From Pleomorphomonas diazotrophica (GTDB taxonomy: Bacteria > Pseudomonadota > Alphaproteobacteria > Rhizobiales > Pleomorphomonadaceae): a stretch of 64,000 nucleotides of DNA. A program made the translations under genes and the position numbers. Below the pieces are notes generated by a model, which had not been told where the DNA came from, made no database searches, and saw only the letters and a program-made list of their open reading frames with translations. The stretch spans positions 186,001-250,000 of the forward strand of contig NZ_PJNW01000002.1 in assembly GCF_002844595.1 (NCBI RefSeq), in the 5' to 3' direction. Below are positions 25,790-34,415 of the stretch, piece after piece (position 1 is the stretch's first letter; each line of letters opens with the position of its first letter).

Positions 25790-26299
25790 ATGGCCAAGAC
25801 CCCGAAAACAGACGGCGAGCAGGAAGGCGGCGAGGCCGGCGGCGGCGGCTCGAAGAAGAAGCTGATCATCATCGGCGGCGCTGCCGCGGCGGTGGTACTG
25901 GTCGGTGGCGGCGCGGCCTTCTTTCTGATGGGCGGCACGCCGGCGACGCCGGCGGTGACCGATGTCGCGGCGGTCGAGGCGGCCTCTCAACCGCACGCCT
26001 ATTACTATGACCTGCCGATGATGATCCTCAACCTGTCGACGGCCGACGAACGGCCGACTTTCGTCAAGATGGAGATCGCGCTCGAGGTCAGTGACGACAA
26101 GATGCTGGAGGTGATCAAGCCCAACCTGCCGCGCGTGCTCGACGCCTTCCAGACCTACATGCGCGAGCTCAGGGCTTCCGACCTGCAGGGCTCGGCCGGC
26201 CTGTTCCGCCTGAAGGAAGAGCTGCAGCGGCGCGTCAACATCGCGGTCTATCCGGCCCGTGTCGACGACGTGCTCTTCAAGAACGTCATCGTGCAATAA
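25790..26299 (+). CDS. fliL: Flagellar basal body protein FliL
   Basis: A 169-residue single-pass membrane protein: Gly/Lys-rich cytoplasmic N-terminus (to residue ~23), one membrane helix (LIIIGGAAAAVVLVGGGAAFFLM), then the periplasmic stomatin-like FliL domain with YDLPMMILNLST. FliL surrounds the stator and supports torque. First gene of fliL-fliM-DUF6468-motE-TPR. In Caulobacter fliL and fliM form a CtrA-controlled early operon, which fits the boxes upstream. Confidence 0.92.
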   Translation: MAKTPKTDGEQEGGEAGGGGSKKKLIIIGGAAAAVVLVGGGAAFFLMGGTPATPAVTDVAAVEAASQPHAYYYDLPMMILNLSTADERPTFVKMEIALEVSDDKMLEVIKPNLPRVLDAFQTYMRELRASDLQGSAGLFRLKEELQRRVNIAVYPARVDDVLFKNVIVQ

Positions 26300-26310
26300 G
26301 GATGTCGAGC

Positions 26311-27528
26311 ATGGCTGACGACGACGATCTCTCGGCGGACTGGGGCGCGGCACTGGCCGAGCAGCGGGCCGACAGCGGCGACGACATGGACGACCTGGCC
26401 GCCGAATGGGGCGCCGCGCTTGAGGAGCAGGGCGTCGAGAATGCCGACGCGGTGGCCGCCCAGTGGGCGGCGATGATCGACGACAACGACGCCGAGCTCG
26501 ACGCATCGAGCCGCGGCGCCGACCGCGTGCTGAACCAGGAGGAAATCGACAACCTCCTCGGCTTCAACGTCGAGGACCACGTGTCCAGCGACCAGAGCGG
26601 CATCCGTTCGCTGGTCAACTCGGCGCTGGTTTCCTACGAACGTCTGCCGATGCTGGAAATCGTCTTCGACCGCTTCGTGCGGGAGACGACGACCACGCTC
26701 CGGAACTTCACCTCCGACAATGTCGAAGTGTCGCTCGACGGCATCTCCTCGGTGCGCTTCGGCGACTATCTCAACTCCATTCCGCTGCCGGCCATCCTCG
26801 CCGTGGTCAAGGCCGAGCAGTGGGACAACTATGGCCTGATGACGGTCGACTCGTCGCTCATCTATTCGATCATCGACGTTCTGCTGGGCGGCGGACGGGG
26901 TACGACGGCAATCCGCGTCGAGGGCCGGCCCTATACGACCATCGAGATGAACCTCGTGCGGCGGATGATCGACCTTTTGCTCGCCGACTGCGAGAAGGCC
27001 TTCGCCCCGCTCACCCAGATCAACTTCACCCTTGAGCGCCTCGAAACCAACCCGCGCTTCGCGCCGATCTCCCGGCCGGCCAACGCCTGTATCCTGATCC
27101 AGTTCCGCGTCGACATGGAAGACCGCGGCGGCCTCGTCGAGATGCTGCTGCCGTACGCCACCATCGAGCCCATCCGCAACCTTCTGTTGCAGATGATCAT
27201 GGGCGAGAAGTTCGGCCGCGACAACATCTGGGAAGGCCACCTCGCCACCGAGATCTACAATGCCGGCATCGAGGTCGACGCCGTGCTGGTGGAGGAAGAG
27301 CTGCCGCTGTCCATGGTGATGGATCTCGAAGTCGGGCAGACGTTGCTGTTCGGCGTGTCGCCGGAGGATCCGGTGGCGATCAAGTGCGGCGACGTCCACA
27401 TCACCTCCGGCAATATCGGCCGGCTTGGCGACAAGGTATCGGTGAAGATCAACAGGAACCTGAAGCGGCCGCGCATGACGCTGGCCGCCTTCGAGCGCGC
27501 GGTCCAGAAGGAGATGCAGAACACATGA
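26311..27528 (+). CDS. fliM: Flagellar motor switch protein FliM with extended N-terminus
   Basis: A 405-residue FliM. The CheY-P docking motif LNQEEIDNLLGF lies at residues 74-85 instead of the usual first ~15, because of a ~70-residue acidic extension that carries three similar segments, DWGAAL (Trp11), EWGAAL (Trp33) and QWAAM (Trp52). The middle domain and the C-terminal FliN-like domain (VGQTLLFGVSPEDPVAIKCG) are complete. Start chosen at 26311, 9 bases after AAGG; an ATG at 26302 abuts that AAGG. It forms the C-ring with FliG and FliN, neither of which is encoded here. Confidence 0.93.
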   Translation: MADDDDLSADWGAALAEQRADSGDDMDDLAAEWGAALEEQGVENADAVAAQWAAMIDDNDAELDASSRGADRVLNQEEIDNLLGFNVEDHVSSDQSGIRSLVNSALVSYERLPMLEIVFDRFVRETTTTLRNFTSDNVEVSLDGISSVRFGDYLNSIPLPAILAVVKAEQWDNYGLMTVDSSLIYSIIDVLLGGGRGTTAIRVEGRPYTTIEMNLVRRMIDLLLADCEKAFAPLTQINFTLERLETNPRFAPISRPANACILIQFRVDMEDRGGLVEMLLPYATIEPIRNLLLQMIMGEKFGRDNIWEGHLATEIYNAGIEVDAVLVEEELPLSMVMDLEVGQTLLFGVSPEDPVAIKCGDVHITSGNIGRLGDKVSVKINRNLKRPRMTLAAFERAVQKEMQNT

Positions 27529-28001
27529 TTTCCGGCCTCAATCTCGGCGTGGCGATTGAGATCGTCGTTGCCATTCTCCTCGCGCTCACCATCGTCTATT
27601 GCGCCATTCTCAATCGCCGTCTGACGCGTCTCAGGGCCGATGAAGAGGTGCTGCGTGCCACCATCTCCGAGCTGATCACCGCCACCGAGATCGCCGAGCG
27701 GGCGATCCTGGGTCTCAAGGCGACGGCCTCCGAATGCGAGCGGGCGCTGGGCGGCCGCATGCTGGCCGCCGAGACGCTGCTCGGCGACCTCGATCAGCGG
27801 CTGACCGCGGGCAACGAGATCGTGAAACGCATCGGCGCCATCGTCGGCGCGGCCCGTAGCGGCGCAGTCGCGCCGATTGCCGAGGTCGAGGCTGAGCCGG
27901 TGGCACGCGAGAGCACGGCGCGCAATCTCAAGGCGGCGGCCGAGGCGGCGGCGGAACGTCTGTCGGCGCTTCGGCGCGGCAAGCGGGAGGCCGCTGCGTG
28001 A
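27525..28001 (+). CDS. DUF6468-type flagellar cluster membrane protein
   Basis: A 158-residue protein that overlaps fliM by ATGA. One N-terminal membrane helix (IVVAILLALTIVYCAIL, residues ~12-28) is followed by NRRLTRLRADEEVLRATISELITATEIAERAILGLK and a long coiled coil. I recall this as the DUF6468 family, found after fliM in Rhizobiales flagellar loci; its function is not known to me. The topology (short tail, one helix, cytoplasmic coiled coil) would suit an adaptor at the switch or stator. GTGA overlap with the next gene. Confidence 0.75.
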   Translation: MISGLNLGVAIEIVVAILLALTIVYCAILNRRLTRLRADEEVLRATISELITATEIAERAILGLKATASECERALGGRMLAAETLLGDLDQRLTAGNEIVKRIGAIVGAARSGAVAPIAEVEAEPVARESTARNLKAAAEAAAERLSALRRGKREAAA

Positions 28002-29359
28002 AACGAATCCGCCTGCTTCCATTGGTGCTGATTGCGATCACGGCGCTGCTTGCCGTGAAAGTGCTCGGCTTCGTGATGGGGGTGGAGCCGCTTGCCGTGG
28101 GGCCGCGTTCGGCAGTTGCCTCGGGTGCCGAGCCGGCGGCGGAACACGGCGAAGCGGCAGCCGAGACGGGGGGCGGGGCCGACACGTCGACCGTCGACCG
28201 TCTGACGGCGCCGATCAACCTGGCCGATGAATACAAGAAGCTGAAGGCCGAGCAGGAAAAAGGCGGCGGACATGGGGCGGCGCCGGCCGGGGGGCATGGC
28301 GAGGCGACCGCGCCGGCCGACGGCGCCGGGCACGAGGCTGCGCCTGCTGCCGAACCTGGGCACGACGCGCCGGCCGCCGAGACGCCCGCCGACGCCGGGC
28401 ATGAGGCTGCGCCCGCCGCCGAGACCGGGCACGATGCGCCGGCTGCCGAGACGCCTGCCGATGCCGGGCATGAGGCAGCGCCCGCTGCCGAGACCGGGCA
28501 CGACGCGCCGGCGGCGGAGAAGCCCGCCGACGCCGGGCACGAAGAAGCGCCGGCCAGCGATGCCGGTCATGGTGCGCCGGCGGCGGCCGAGAAACCCGCC
28601 GATGCTGGCCACGGCGCGCCTGCTGGGGGCGAGCATGGCGCCAAGACGCCTGCCGACCTCTATACCGAGCGCCCCAAGGAGTATTCGCCGCCAATTGGCT
28701 CGTCGGAACGGGCGATCCTCGAAGGCCTCGCCGTGCGCCGGGATGCGCTCGACAAGCGCGAGCATGATCTCGATCTGCGTGCCAAGCTGCTTGAGGCAAC
28801 GGAAAAGCGGCTCAACGAACGGCTCAACCAACTCCAGTCCATCGAATCCCAGCTCGGCGGCGCCGGCGCCGCGCCTCTGGCGGCAGGGGAAGCAACTCCC
28901 CCGCCGGCTTCGGCGCCTGCAGCAGGCGGCGCAGCCCCCTCGCCGACCGCCGGAGCTGCACCGGCGGCCAGCGCAGCGACGCCCGGAGGGGCTCCTGCAC
29001 CCGGCGCAGCGGCGCAGCCGGCCGTTGACGAGCGGCTCGCGGCGCTTGTTTCGCTTTACGAGGGCATGAAGCCAAAGGCCGCCGCCGCCGTGTTCGACAA
29101 GCTCGATACCGGCACGTTGCTCGAACTGGCCGGCCACATGAGCCCGCGCAAGCTGTCCCCCATCATCGCGGCCATGGACCCGGAAAAGGCCAGTCGCATC
29201 ACCAGTCTGATGGTTGGCGCCCAGCAGGCGCAGAAGCGCGTGGTCGTCCAGGTGGAACAGGTCGCGCCGCAGGTCGGCCCGACATCCGCCGAGGGCGCGG
29301 TGGCGCCGGAAGACGCCTCGCAATTGCCGCAGATCATGCCGGCGCCAGCGGCGCCGTGA
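27998..29359 (+). CDS. MotE-like flagellar protein with Ala/Pro/His repeat linker
   Basis: A 453-residue protein starting at GTG inside the previous stop. An N-terminal signal or anchor (LLPLVLIAITALLAVKVLGFVMG) leads to a disordered Ala/Pro/His/Glu stretch with four near-identical 23-24-residue repeats (~residues 111-203), then a coiled coil (~230-290), a second Ala/Pro linker, and a C-terminal MgtE-N/MotE-like domain (MKPKAAAAVFDKLDTGTLLE, MSPRKLSPIIAAMDPEKAS). In Sinorhizobium, MotE is a periplasmic chaperone of MotC. It is far longer than MotE there because of the linkers. It is followed by a giant periplasmic protein that could be its client. Confidence 0.7.
   Translation: MKRIRLLPLVLIAITALLAVKVLGFVMGVEPLAVGPRSAVASGAEPAAEHGEAAAETGGGADTSTVDRLTAPINLADEYKKLKAEQEKGGGHGAAPAGGHGEATAPADGAGHEAAPAAEPGHDAPAAETPADAGHEAAPAAETGHDAPAAETPADAGHEAAPAAETGHDAPAAEKPADAGHEEAPASDAGHGAPAAAEKPADAGHGAPAGGEHGAKTPADLYTERPKEYSPPIGSSERAILEGLAVRRDALDKREHDLDLRAKLLEATEKRLNERLNQLQSIESQLGGAGAAPLAAGEATPPPASAPAAGGAAPSPTAGAAPAASAATPGGAPAPGAAAQPAVDERLAALVSLYEGMKPKAAAAVFDKLDTGTLLELAGHMSPRKLSPIIAAMDPEKASRITSLMVGAQQAQKRVVVQVEQVAPQVGPTSAEGAVAPEDASQLPQIMPAPAAP
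28328..28606 (+). repeat. Four tandem 69-72-bp repeats inside the motE-like gene
   Basis: Each unit encodes GHEAAPAAETGHDAP followed by AAETPADA or a close variant; the fourth copy is one codon longer and more diverged. In-frame units of this kind expand and contract by slippage or recombination, so length is likely to differ between strains. Confidence 0.85.
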
Positions 29360-29488
29360 CAGGCGGCGGACGCTACGGTATTTCCCTGAAAACCCGACCG
29401 TTTTCCAAACGGAAGTAACGTCAAATTAAGCGCATGCCGCCTAGGCTATTCGATGCGCCGGTGTGTCCGGCGTCATCGGGGTGTGTTC

Positions 29489-32400
29489 ATGCGTTTGACC
29501 CGGTTGGTGCGTGAGGTTTTGTTGCGTGTTCGGTCGTCGGTTCGCCTTGTGGCCGTCGCCGCGACGCTATGCCTTGTCACGATCGGAGCGGCGAACGTCG
29601 TCAGGGCGCAGGACGCCGCCGAGCCGGTGACCGTCGACTTCCGGTCAGGCCCCGATTTCGGCCGCATGGTCCTCACCTTTCCCAATCTCAATCTTCTGCC
29701 CACGCACAAGGTGACGTCGGACAGCGGCGTGCTGGTCATCCAGTTCGATCAGCCCGTCAACCTTGATGCCGAGGCGGCGGTAACCCGGCTTGCCGACTAT
29801 GTGCTGATCGTGCGCACCGATCCCGACGGTTTCGGCGTGCGTATGGCGCTGGCCCGCTCGGTCAAGGTCAACGTGATGGAGGCCGGGCCGCAACTCTTCG
29901 TCGACTTCCTGCCGGGCACATGGAAGGGCGAACCGCCGCGCCTGCCCGACGAGGTCGTAACGGCCCTTGCCAAGAAGGCCGACGAGATGGCCAAGGCGGC
30001 CGCGGCTGCGCAGCGGCTCATCGCCGAGACCGAGAAGCCGATCCGGATCGACGTGTCGGCCGCGCGGGCGCCGACCTTCAGTCGCCTGAACTTCAAGTGG
30101 AACGTGCCGTTCGACGTCGACTTCCGCCGCACCGATCTCGGCGTCGACCTGCGTTTCAACCGGGTGTCGATGCCGGATCTGACGGCCATCCGTTCCGATC
30201 CTCCGCCCTTCGTCAACGACATCACCGCCGAGCAGGGCGATGAAGGACTGGTCGTTCACATACTGACCGACAGCGTTGCCGATGTCCGCGCCTACAAGGA
30301 CGACGACAGCTATGTCGTTGACGTGCGCGGCCCGGACAACCCGGCCGCCATGACGCCGCTTGATCGTGCGTTGCAGGCGGCCGTCGCGCCGCTGCCGGCC
30401 GTTCCCGCCGGTGCGACGCAAGCGGTCAGCGCCGGCGGCGGCGATGCTTCAGGTCATGCCGTGCCGAAAGCCGACCATGGCGCGCCGACGACGTCGCACG
30501 AAGCCACCGGACCGGCTGCCGGCGATGCGCCGCATGCCGCGCCCGCTGCTGCCGATCACGTTGCGGCCGCGCCGGATCAAGCCACGCCGTCAGCTTCGCA
30601 TGAGGTCGCGGCACTGGCCGCCGGTGAGGCACCGCATGCCGCGCCGGCCACTCCCGATCACGCTGCGCCTGCGCCGGATCAAGCCGTGCCAGCCGCCTCC
30701 CATGAGGTCGCAGCGGCCACCCATGCCGAAGCGACGCCCCCTAGCGAAACACCTCCGACGGCGAGTGAGGTCGCCGCCGCAACGCCGCCAACGGACTCCC
30801 CATCCGAGCACACGGCCCAAGCCTCGCCGGCGCGGCCGGTGATCGTTTCGTCTGCCGACAAGCCGCGTGCCGACATTGCCGAGCTGCCGGAGAACGCCGT
30901 GGCGCGAGCGCTGGTCGACGGCGTCATCCGCGTCGAGTCCGAGCGCGTCGGTCAGGCCGTTCACATCACCTTCCCCTACAAGAAGGAGGTCGGCGCGGCG
31001 CTGTTCATGCGCGACAGCACGCTCTGGATGGTGTTCGACGACACGGCGCCCATCGATGCCGCCACGTTGCAGGATGCCTTTGTGGGCTTTGCCCGCAGCA
31101 TCGAGCCGACGACGATCGACGGTGCCCAGCTCATCCGCATTGAGATGACCGACCGCTTCGTCTCGACCATGAGCCCGGACGGGCCCAAGTGGATCGTGAC
31201 GATCGGCGAACTGGTCACCGATCCGACCCGGCCGCTGTCGATCGGCCGGCAAGTTCATCCCGATGGCTCCAAGTCGCTCGACATTCCGTTCGGTCCTGTT
31301 TCTCGCATTCACAAGCTGACCGATCCCCACAGCGAGGACGCCGTCATCGTCGTGACCGGCAAGGGGCAGGCGCGCGGTTTCGTCAAGCCTCATGCCTTCG
31401 CCGAACTGGACGCGCTGGCCTCGATCCACGGCCTCGCCCTGTTGCCGAAGGTTGACGATCTCACGGTGACGTCCGACGGCATCCTGGTCTCGATCGGCCG
31501 GCCCGGAGGGCTGGCCGTGTCGACGCTGGCCGAGGAGAAGAAGGCCACCCTCTTCGATCTGCCGGCCGCGCTCGGTTCCTCGGTCGCCCGCAAGGCGGCC
31601 GTCATCGATTTTGGCGACGCCCGCAATGTCGATGCGGCCAGCTACTGGCAAACCCGCCACAAGTTGATGACCGATGTCGCCCAGGCGCGCGACCTGCCCG
31701 AGCGCGTCGATCGCTGGTACAAGGCGGCGACCTTCGCGCTGGCCCAGGGCCTCGGCCCCGAGACCACCGGCATACTCGACCTCGTCGGCAAGCTTGCGCC
31801 GGAGGAAACCGTCTCCAACCGCATGGCCGCGTTGAGGGCGGGCGGGGAGTATTTCACCTATCGCCCCGACCGGACGCTGAAGCTCCTGGAACGGCGCGAG
31901 CTGGAAGACAGCCCGGACGCGGCGGTCTGGAAGGCGATGGCGCTCAGCGATCTCGGCCGGCACGCCGACTCCGTACCAGAGTTCGCCAAGGGCGATGCAG
32001 TGATCGGCAGCTTCCCGCCGGTCATCCAACGGCGCTATGCGCTGAGCCATATCGCATCGGCCATTGATCTCAAGGACTACACGACGGCGCGCGACCTCCT
32101 GGCACGGCTCGATCCGAGCAGCGTCAGCGCCAGCGAGCGCGCCCGGCTCGATCTGCTGAACGCCCTTGCGCGCGATGCGGCCGGTCATGCTCTCGACGCC
32201 GTGACGCTCCTGTCCAACATCGTGCGCGAGAACAAGGGACCGATCGCCGCCGAGGCTACCTATCGTCTGGTCCAGCTCCAGCGGCGCGAAGGCCTCATCA
32301 CGCTCGATCAGGCGATCGATCGGCTGGAGCAACTGGCCGTCACCTGGCGCGGCGACGAGATGGAGCTCAAGACACTGCGTCTGCTGGGGCAGTACTCGAT

Positions 32401-33400
32401 CGAGCGCGGCAACTATCGTCGTGCCTTCGAGGTGATGCGCGTTGCCGAGCAGGTCAATCCCGACTCGATCACCTCGCGGCAGATGACCGAGGAGATGCAG
32501 GCCGCCTTCTCGCAGGTGTTCCTCGACAAGAGGAACTCCGATCTCAGCCCGGTACAGGCGCTGTCGCTCTACTATGACTATCGCGAACTGACTCCGAGCG
32601 GACGCCGGGGCGACGCCATGGTCCGCAAGCTGGCCGACCGCCTCGTCGAGGTCGACTTGCTGCCGCAGGCGGCGTCCTTGCTTGAGTATCAGGTGAAAAA
32701 CCGTCTTCGCGGCGCGGCGCGCGCCCAGGTGGCGGCTGATCTGGCGCTGGTCTATCTCTTGGATGATCGGCCGGACAAGGCGCTGTTCACGCTGTCGACC
32801 ACGCGCCAGGCGTCACTGCCGGTGGCGATCGAGCGGCAGCGACGCACCGTCGAAGCCAAGGCGATGGCCGAGTCCGGCAACCCCGACGGCGCGCTCGAGG
32901 TGCTGATGCCGCTCGATGGCGTGGAGATCGGGCGCCTCAAGGCCGACATCATGTGGTCGGCCGATCGCTATGCCGAGGCGGGAGCGGCCTATGAGCGGAC
33001 GCTCGGCGCCCGCTGGACCGATGCCATGCCACTCAGCGACAGCGAGCAACTGGCCGTGCTGAAGGCAGGTATCGCCTATACTCTGTCCGGCGATCGCATG
33101 AGCGTCGACCGGCTTCGCTCCAAGTATACGGAGAAGATGGCTCCGACCGCCAACGGCTCGGCCTTCGACGCCGTGACCGGCCCGATCGTGGCGAGTGGCA
33201 GCGATTTCCAGAGCATCGTCAAGTCGATCGCTGACGCCGACACCATGAAGAGCTTCCTCGCCGATTATCGGAAGCGCTATCTCGACGTCGAAACCGGCGA
33301 CAAGCCCGATATGGTCGCGCCTCCCGAGGGGGGCGCCGCGCCGACGCAGCCCGAGTCCAACGCGTCGGTGGATGCGGGCGGCGCAACCAGCGCCGGCTGA
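29489..33400 (+). CDS. Giant periplasmic beta/TPR protein of the flagellar cluster, unknown function
   Basis: A 1303-residue protein I cannot name. A signal peptide (~residues 1-40, ending VVRAQ) precedes an AMIN-like beta domain (VTVDFRSGPDFGRMVLTF), a short helical spacer, a second beta domain, an Ala/Pro/His-rich linker (~residues 305-455), another beta region (~455-690), and a long all-helical region of TPR-like repeats (~720-1260) with recurring A-x-x-L-L patterns. It ends in a Pro/Gly/Ala tail. It lies 129 bases after the motE-like gene in the same direction. The make-up resembles periplasmic scaffold proteins of other flagellar motors (beta sandwich plus TPR, as in Campylobacter PflA), but that is analogy only. 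Start at ATG 29489. Confidence 0.75.
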   Translation: MRLTRLVREVLLRVRSSVRLVAVAATLCLVTIGAANVVRAQDAAEPVTVDFRSGPDFGRMVLTFPNLNLLPTHKVTSDSGVLVIQFDQPVNLDAEAAVTRLADYVLIVRTDPDGFGVRMALARSVKVNVMEAGPQLFVDFLPGTWKGEPPRLPDEVVTALAKKADEMAKAAAAAQRLIAETEKPIRIDVSAARAPTFSRLNFKWNVPFDVDFRRTDLGVDLRFNRVSMPDLTAIRSDPPPFVNDITAEQGDEGLVVHILTDSVADVRAYKDDDSYVVDVRGPDNPAAMTPLDRALQAAVAPLPAVPAGATQAVSAGGGDASGHAVPKADHGAPTTSHEATGPAAGDAPHAAPAAADHVAAAPDQATPSASHEVAALAAGEAPHAAPATPDHAAPAPDQAVPAASHEVAAATHAEATPPSETPPTASEVAAATPPTDSPSEHTAQASPARPVIVSSADKPRADIAELPENAVARALVDGVIRVESERVGQAVHITFPYKKEVGAALFMRDSTLWMVFDDTAPIDAATLQDAFVGFARSIEPTTIDGAQLIRIEMTDRFVSTMSPDGPKWIVTIGELVTDPTRPLSIGRQVHPDGSKSLDIPFGPVSRIHKLTDPHSEDAVIVVTGKGQARGFVKPHAFAELDALASIHGLALLPKVDDLTVTSDGILVSIGRPGGLAVSTLAEEKKATLFDLPAALGSSVARKAAVIDFGDARNVDAASYWQTRHKLMTDVAQARDLPERVDRWYKAATFALAQGLGPETTGILDLVGKLAPEETVSNRMAALRAGGEYFTYRPDRTLKLLERRELEDSPDAAVWKAMALSDLGRHADSVPEFAKGDAVIGSFPPVIQRRYALSHIASAIDLKDYTTARDLLARLDPSSVSASERARLDLLNALARDAAGHALDAVTLLSNIVRENKGPIAAEATYRLVQLQRREGLITLDQAIDRLEQLAVTWRGDEMELKTLRLLGQYSIERGNYRRAFEVMRVAEQVNPDSITSRQMTEEMQAAFSQVFLDKRNSDLSPVQALSLYYDYRELTPSGRRGDAMVRKLADRLVEVDLLPQAASLLEYQVKNRLRGAARAQVAADLALVYLLDDRPDKALFTLSTTRQASLPVAIERQRRTVEAKAMAESGNPDGALEVLMPLDGVEIGRLKADIMWSADRYAEAGAAYERTLGARWTDAMPLSDSEQLAVLKAGIAYTLSGDRMSVDRLRSKYTEKMAPTANGSAFDAVTGPIVASGSDFQSIVKSIADADTMKSFLADYRKRYLDVETGDKPDMVAPPEGGAAPTQPESNASVDAGGATSAG

Positions 33401-33421
33401 AAGCCTCGAGCTTGTCAAGAC

Positions 33422-33465
33422 GCAACTCCGGACGCAAAACCGGTTCCCACTCTTGCTGGCGTTGC
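33422..33465. repeat. Second palindromic intergenic repeat, Rhizobiales type
   Basis: GCAAC (33422-33426) pairs with GTTGC (33461-33465), with partly paired CGGACGCAAAACCGG / TCTTGCTGG inside. I recall closely similar strings at gene ends in many Rhizobiales. It fills the gap between the convergent TPR gene and fliP and may terminate both. Confidence 0.6.
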
Positions 33466-33466
33466 T

Positions 33467-34294
33467 CTAGCCACCGTAACTGCGCACCAGGCTGCCGGCC
33501 AACATGGCCCAGCCGTCGACCAGCACGAAGAAGATCAGCTTGAACGGCAGCGACACCACCTGCGGCGGCAGCATCATCATGCCCATGGCCATCAGGATCG
33601 AGGCGACGACCATGTCGATGATCAGGAAGGGCAGGTAGATCAGGAAGCCGATCTCGAAGGCACGACGCAGCTCGGAGATCATGAAAGCCGGAATGATGAT
33701 GCGCGTTTCGAGATCTTCCTGGCTTTCCGGCTGCGGCAGGCCGGCGAGATCGACGAAAAGCCGCAGATCGACCTCGCGGGTGTGGGCCAGCATGAAGGTG
33801 CGCATCGGCTGCATGGTACGGGCGAAGCCCTCGGTCAGCTCGATCTGATTGTTGACCACCGGTTCGATGCCGTTGGTGTAGGCGTCCTGAAAGGTTGGCG
33901 CCATGATGAAGGCGGTCAGGAACAGCGCCAGCGAGATCATCACCGCGTTGGGCGGGGCCGTCTGCAAGCCAATGGCCGATCTCAGGAGCGAAAGGACCAC
34001 GACGATGCGCGTGAATGAGGTCATCATCACGGCGATCGACGGAGCAAGGCTGAGAACGGTGAGCAGGCCGACGAGCTGGACGGCCCGTTCCGTCAGCGTC
34101 GATCCCTCGCCGAGCGAGATGCTGACGTCCTGGGCGAGGGCCATGCCGGCGGAAAGGCCGAGCCAGAGCAGGCAGAAAAAGAGCGGGCAAAGCAGAGCGA
34201 GGATCAACCGCCAGCCGTGAGAGCGGCCCTGCGCGTCGGCTTTCTTGGTTTCAGTCTCGCCCGTTCCGCCATTGTCCGTGGTCATCGCGCCCAT
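33467..34294 (-). CDS. fliP: Flagellar export gate protein FliP
   Basis: A 275-residue FliP. N-terminal signal-like segment, then LTVLSLAPSIAVMMTSFTRIVVVLSLLRSAIGLQ and the C-terminal membrane pair with FLIYLPFLIIDMVVASILMAMGMMMLPP, all highly characteristic. Forms the core of the export gate with FliQ and FliR, which are encoded divergently 3 kb away. Second gene of fliO-fliP. An extra ATG lies at codon 4; the start is not certain. Confidence 0.95.
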   Translation of the reverse strand: MGAMTTDNGGTGETETKKADAQGRSHGWRLILALLCPLFFCLLWLGLSAGMALAQDVSISLGEGSTLTERAVQLVGLLTVLSLAPSIAVMMTSFTRIVVVLSLLRSAIGLQTAPPNAVMISLALFLTAFIMAPTFQDAYTNGIEPVVNNQIELTEGFARTMQPMRTFMLAHTREVDLRLFVDLAGLPQPESQEDLETRIIIPAFMISELRRAFEIGFLIYLPFLIIDMVVASILMAMGMMMLPPQVVSLPFKLIFFVLVDGWAMLAGSLVRSYGG

Positions 34295-34415
34295 CCGAGA
34301 GGCCGGCGCACGCTGCGCCGGTCACGGCCGGACACGAATCATCCGGCTTCCCGCGACACTGTCGCCCCGGCTGGCGGAGGGCTCAAGGCGACAGCCGTCG
34401 AAAGCGGAGAAGCGC

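Noticed and set aside
28328-28606. Repeat array considered as CRISPR
   Set aside because: Units are 69-72 bases, in frame, contiguous and without spacers. They encode a protein linker.
30590-32332. A 580-codon minus-strand frame over the giant TPR gene
   Set aside because: No recognisable domain or ribosome binding site. The opposite strand has signal peptide, domains and operon context.
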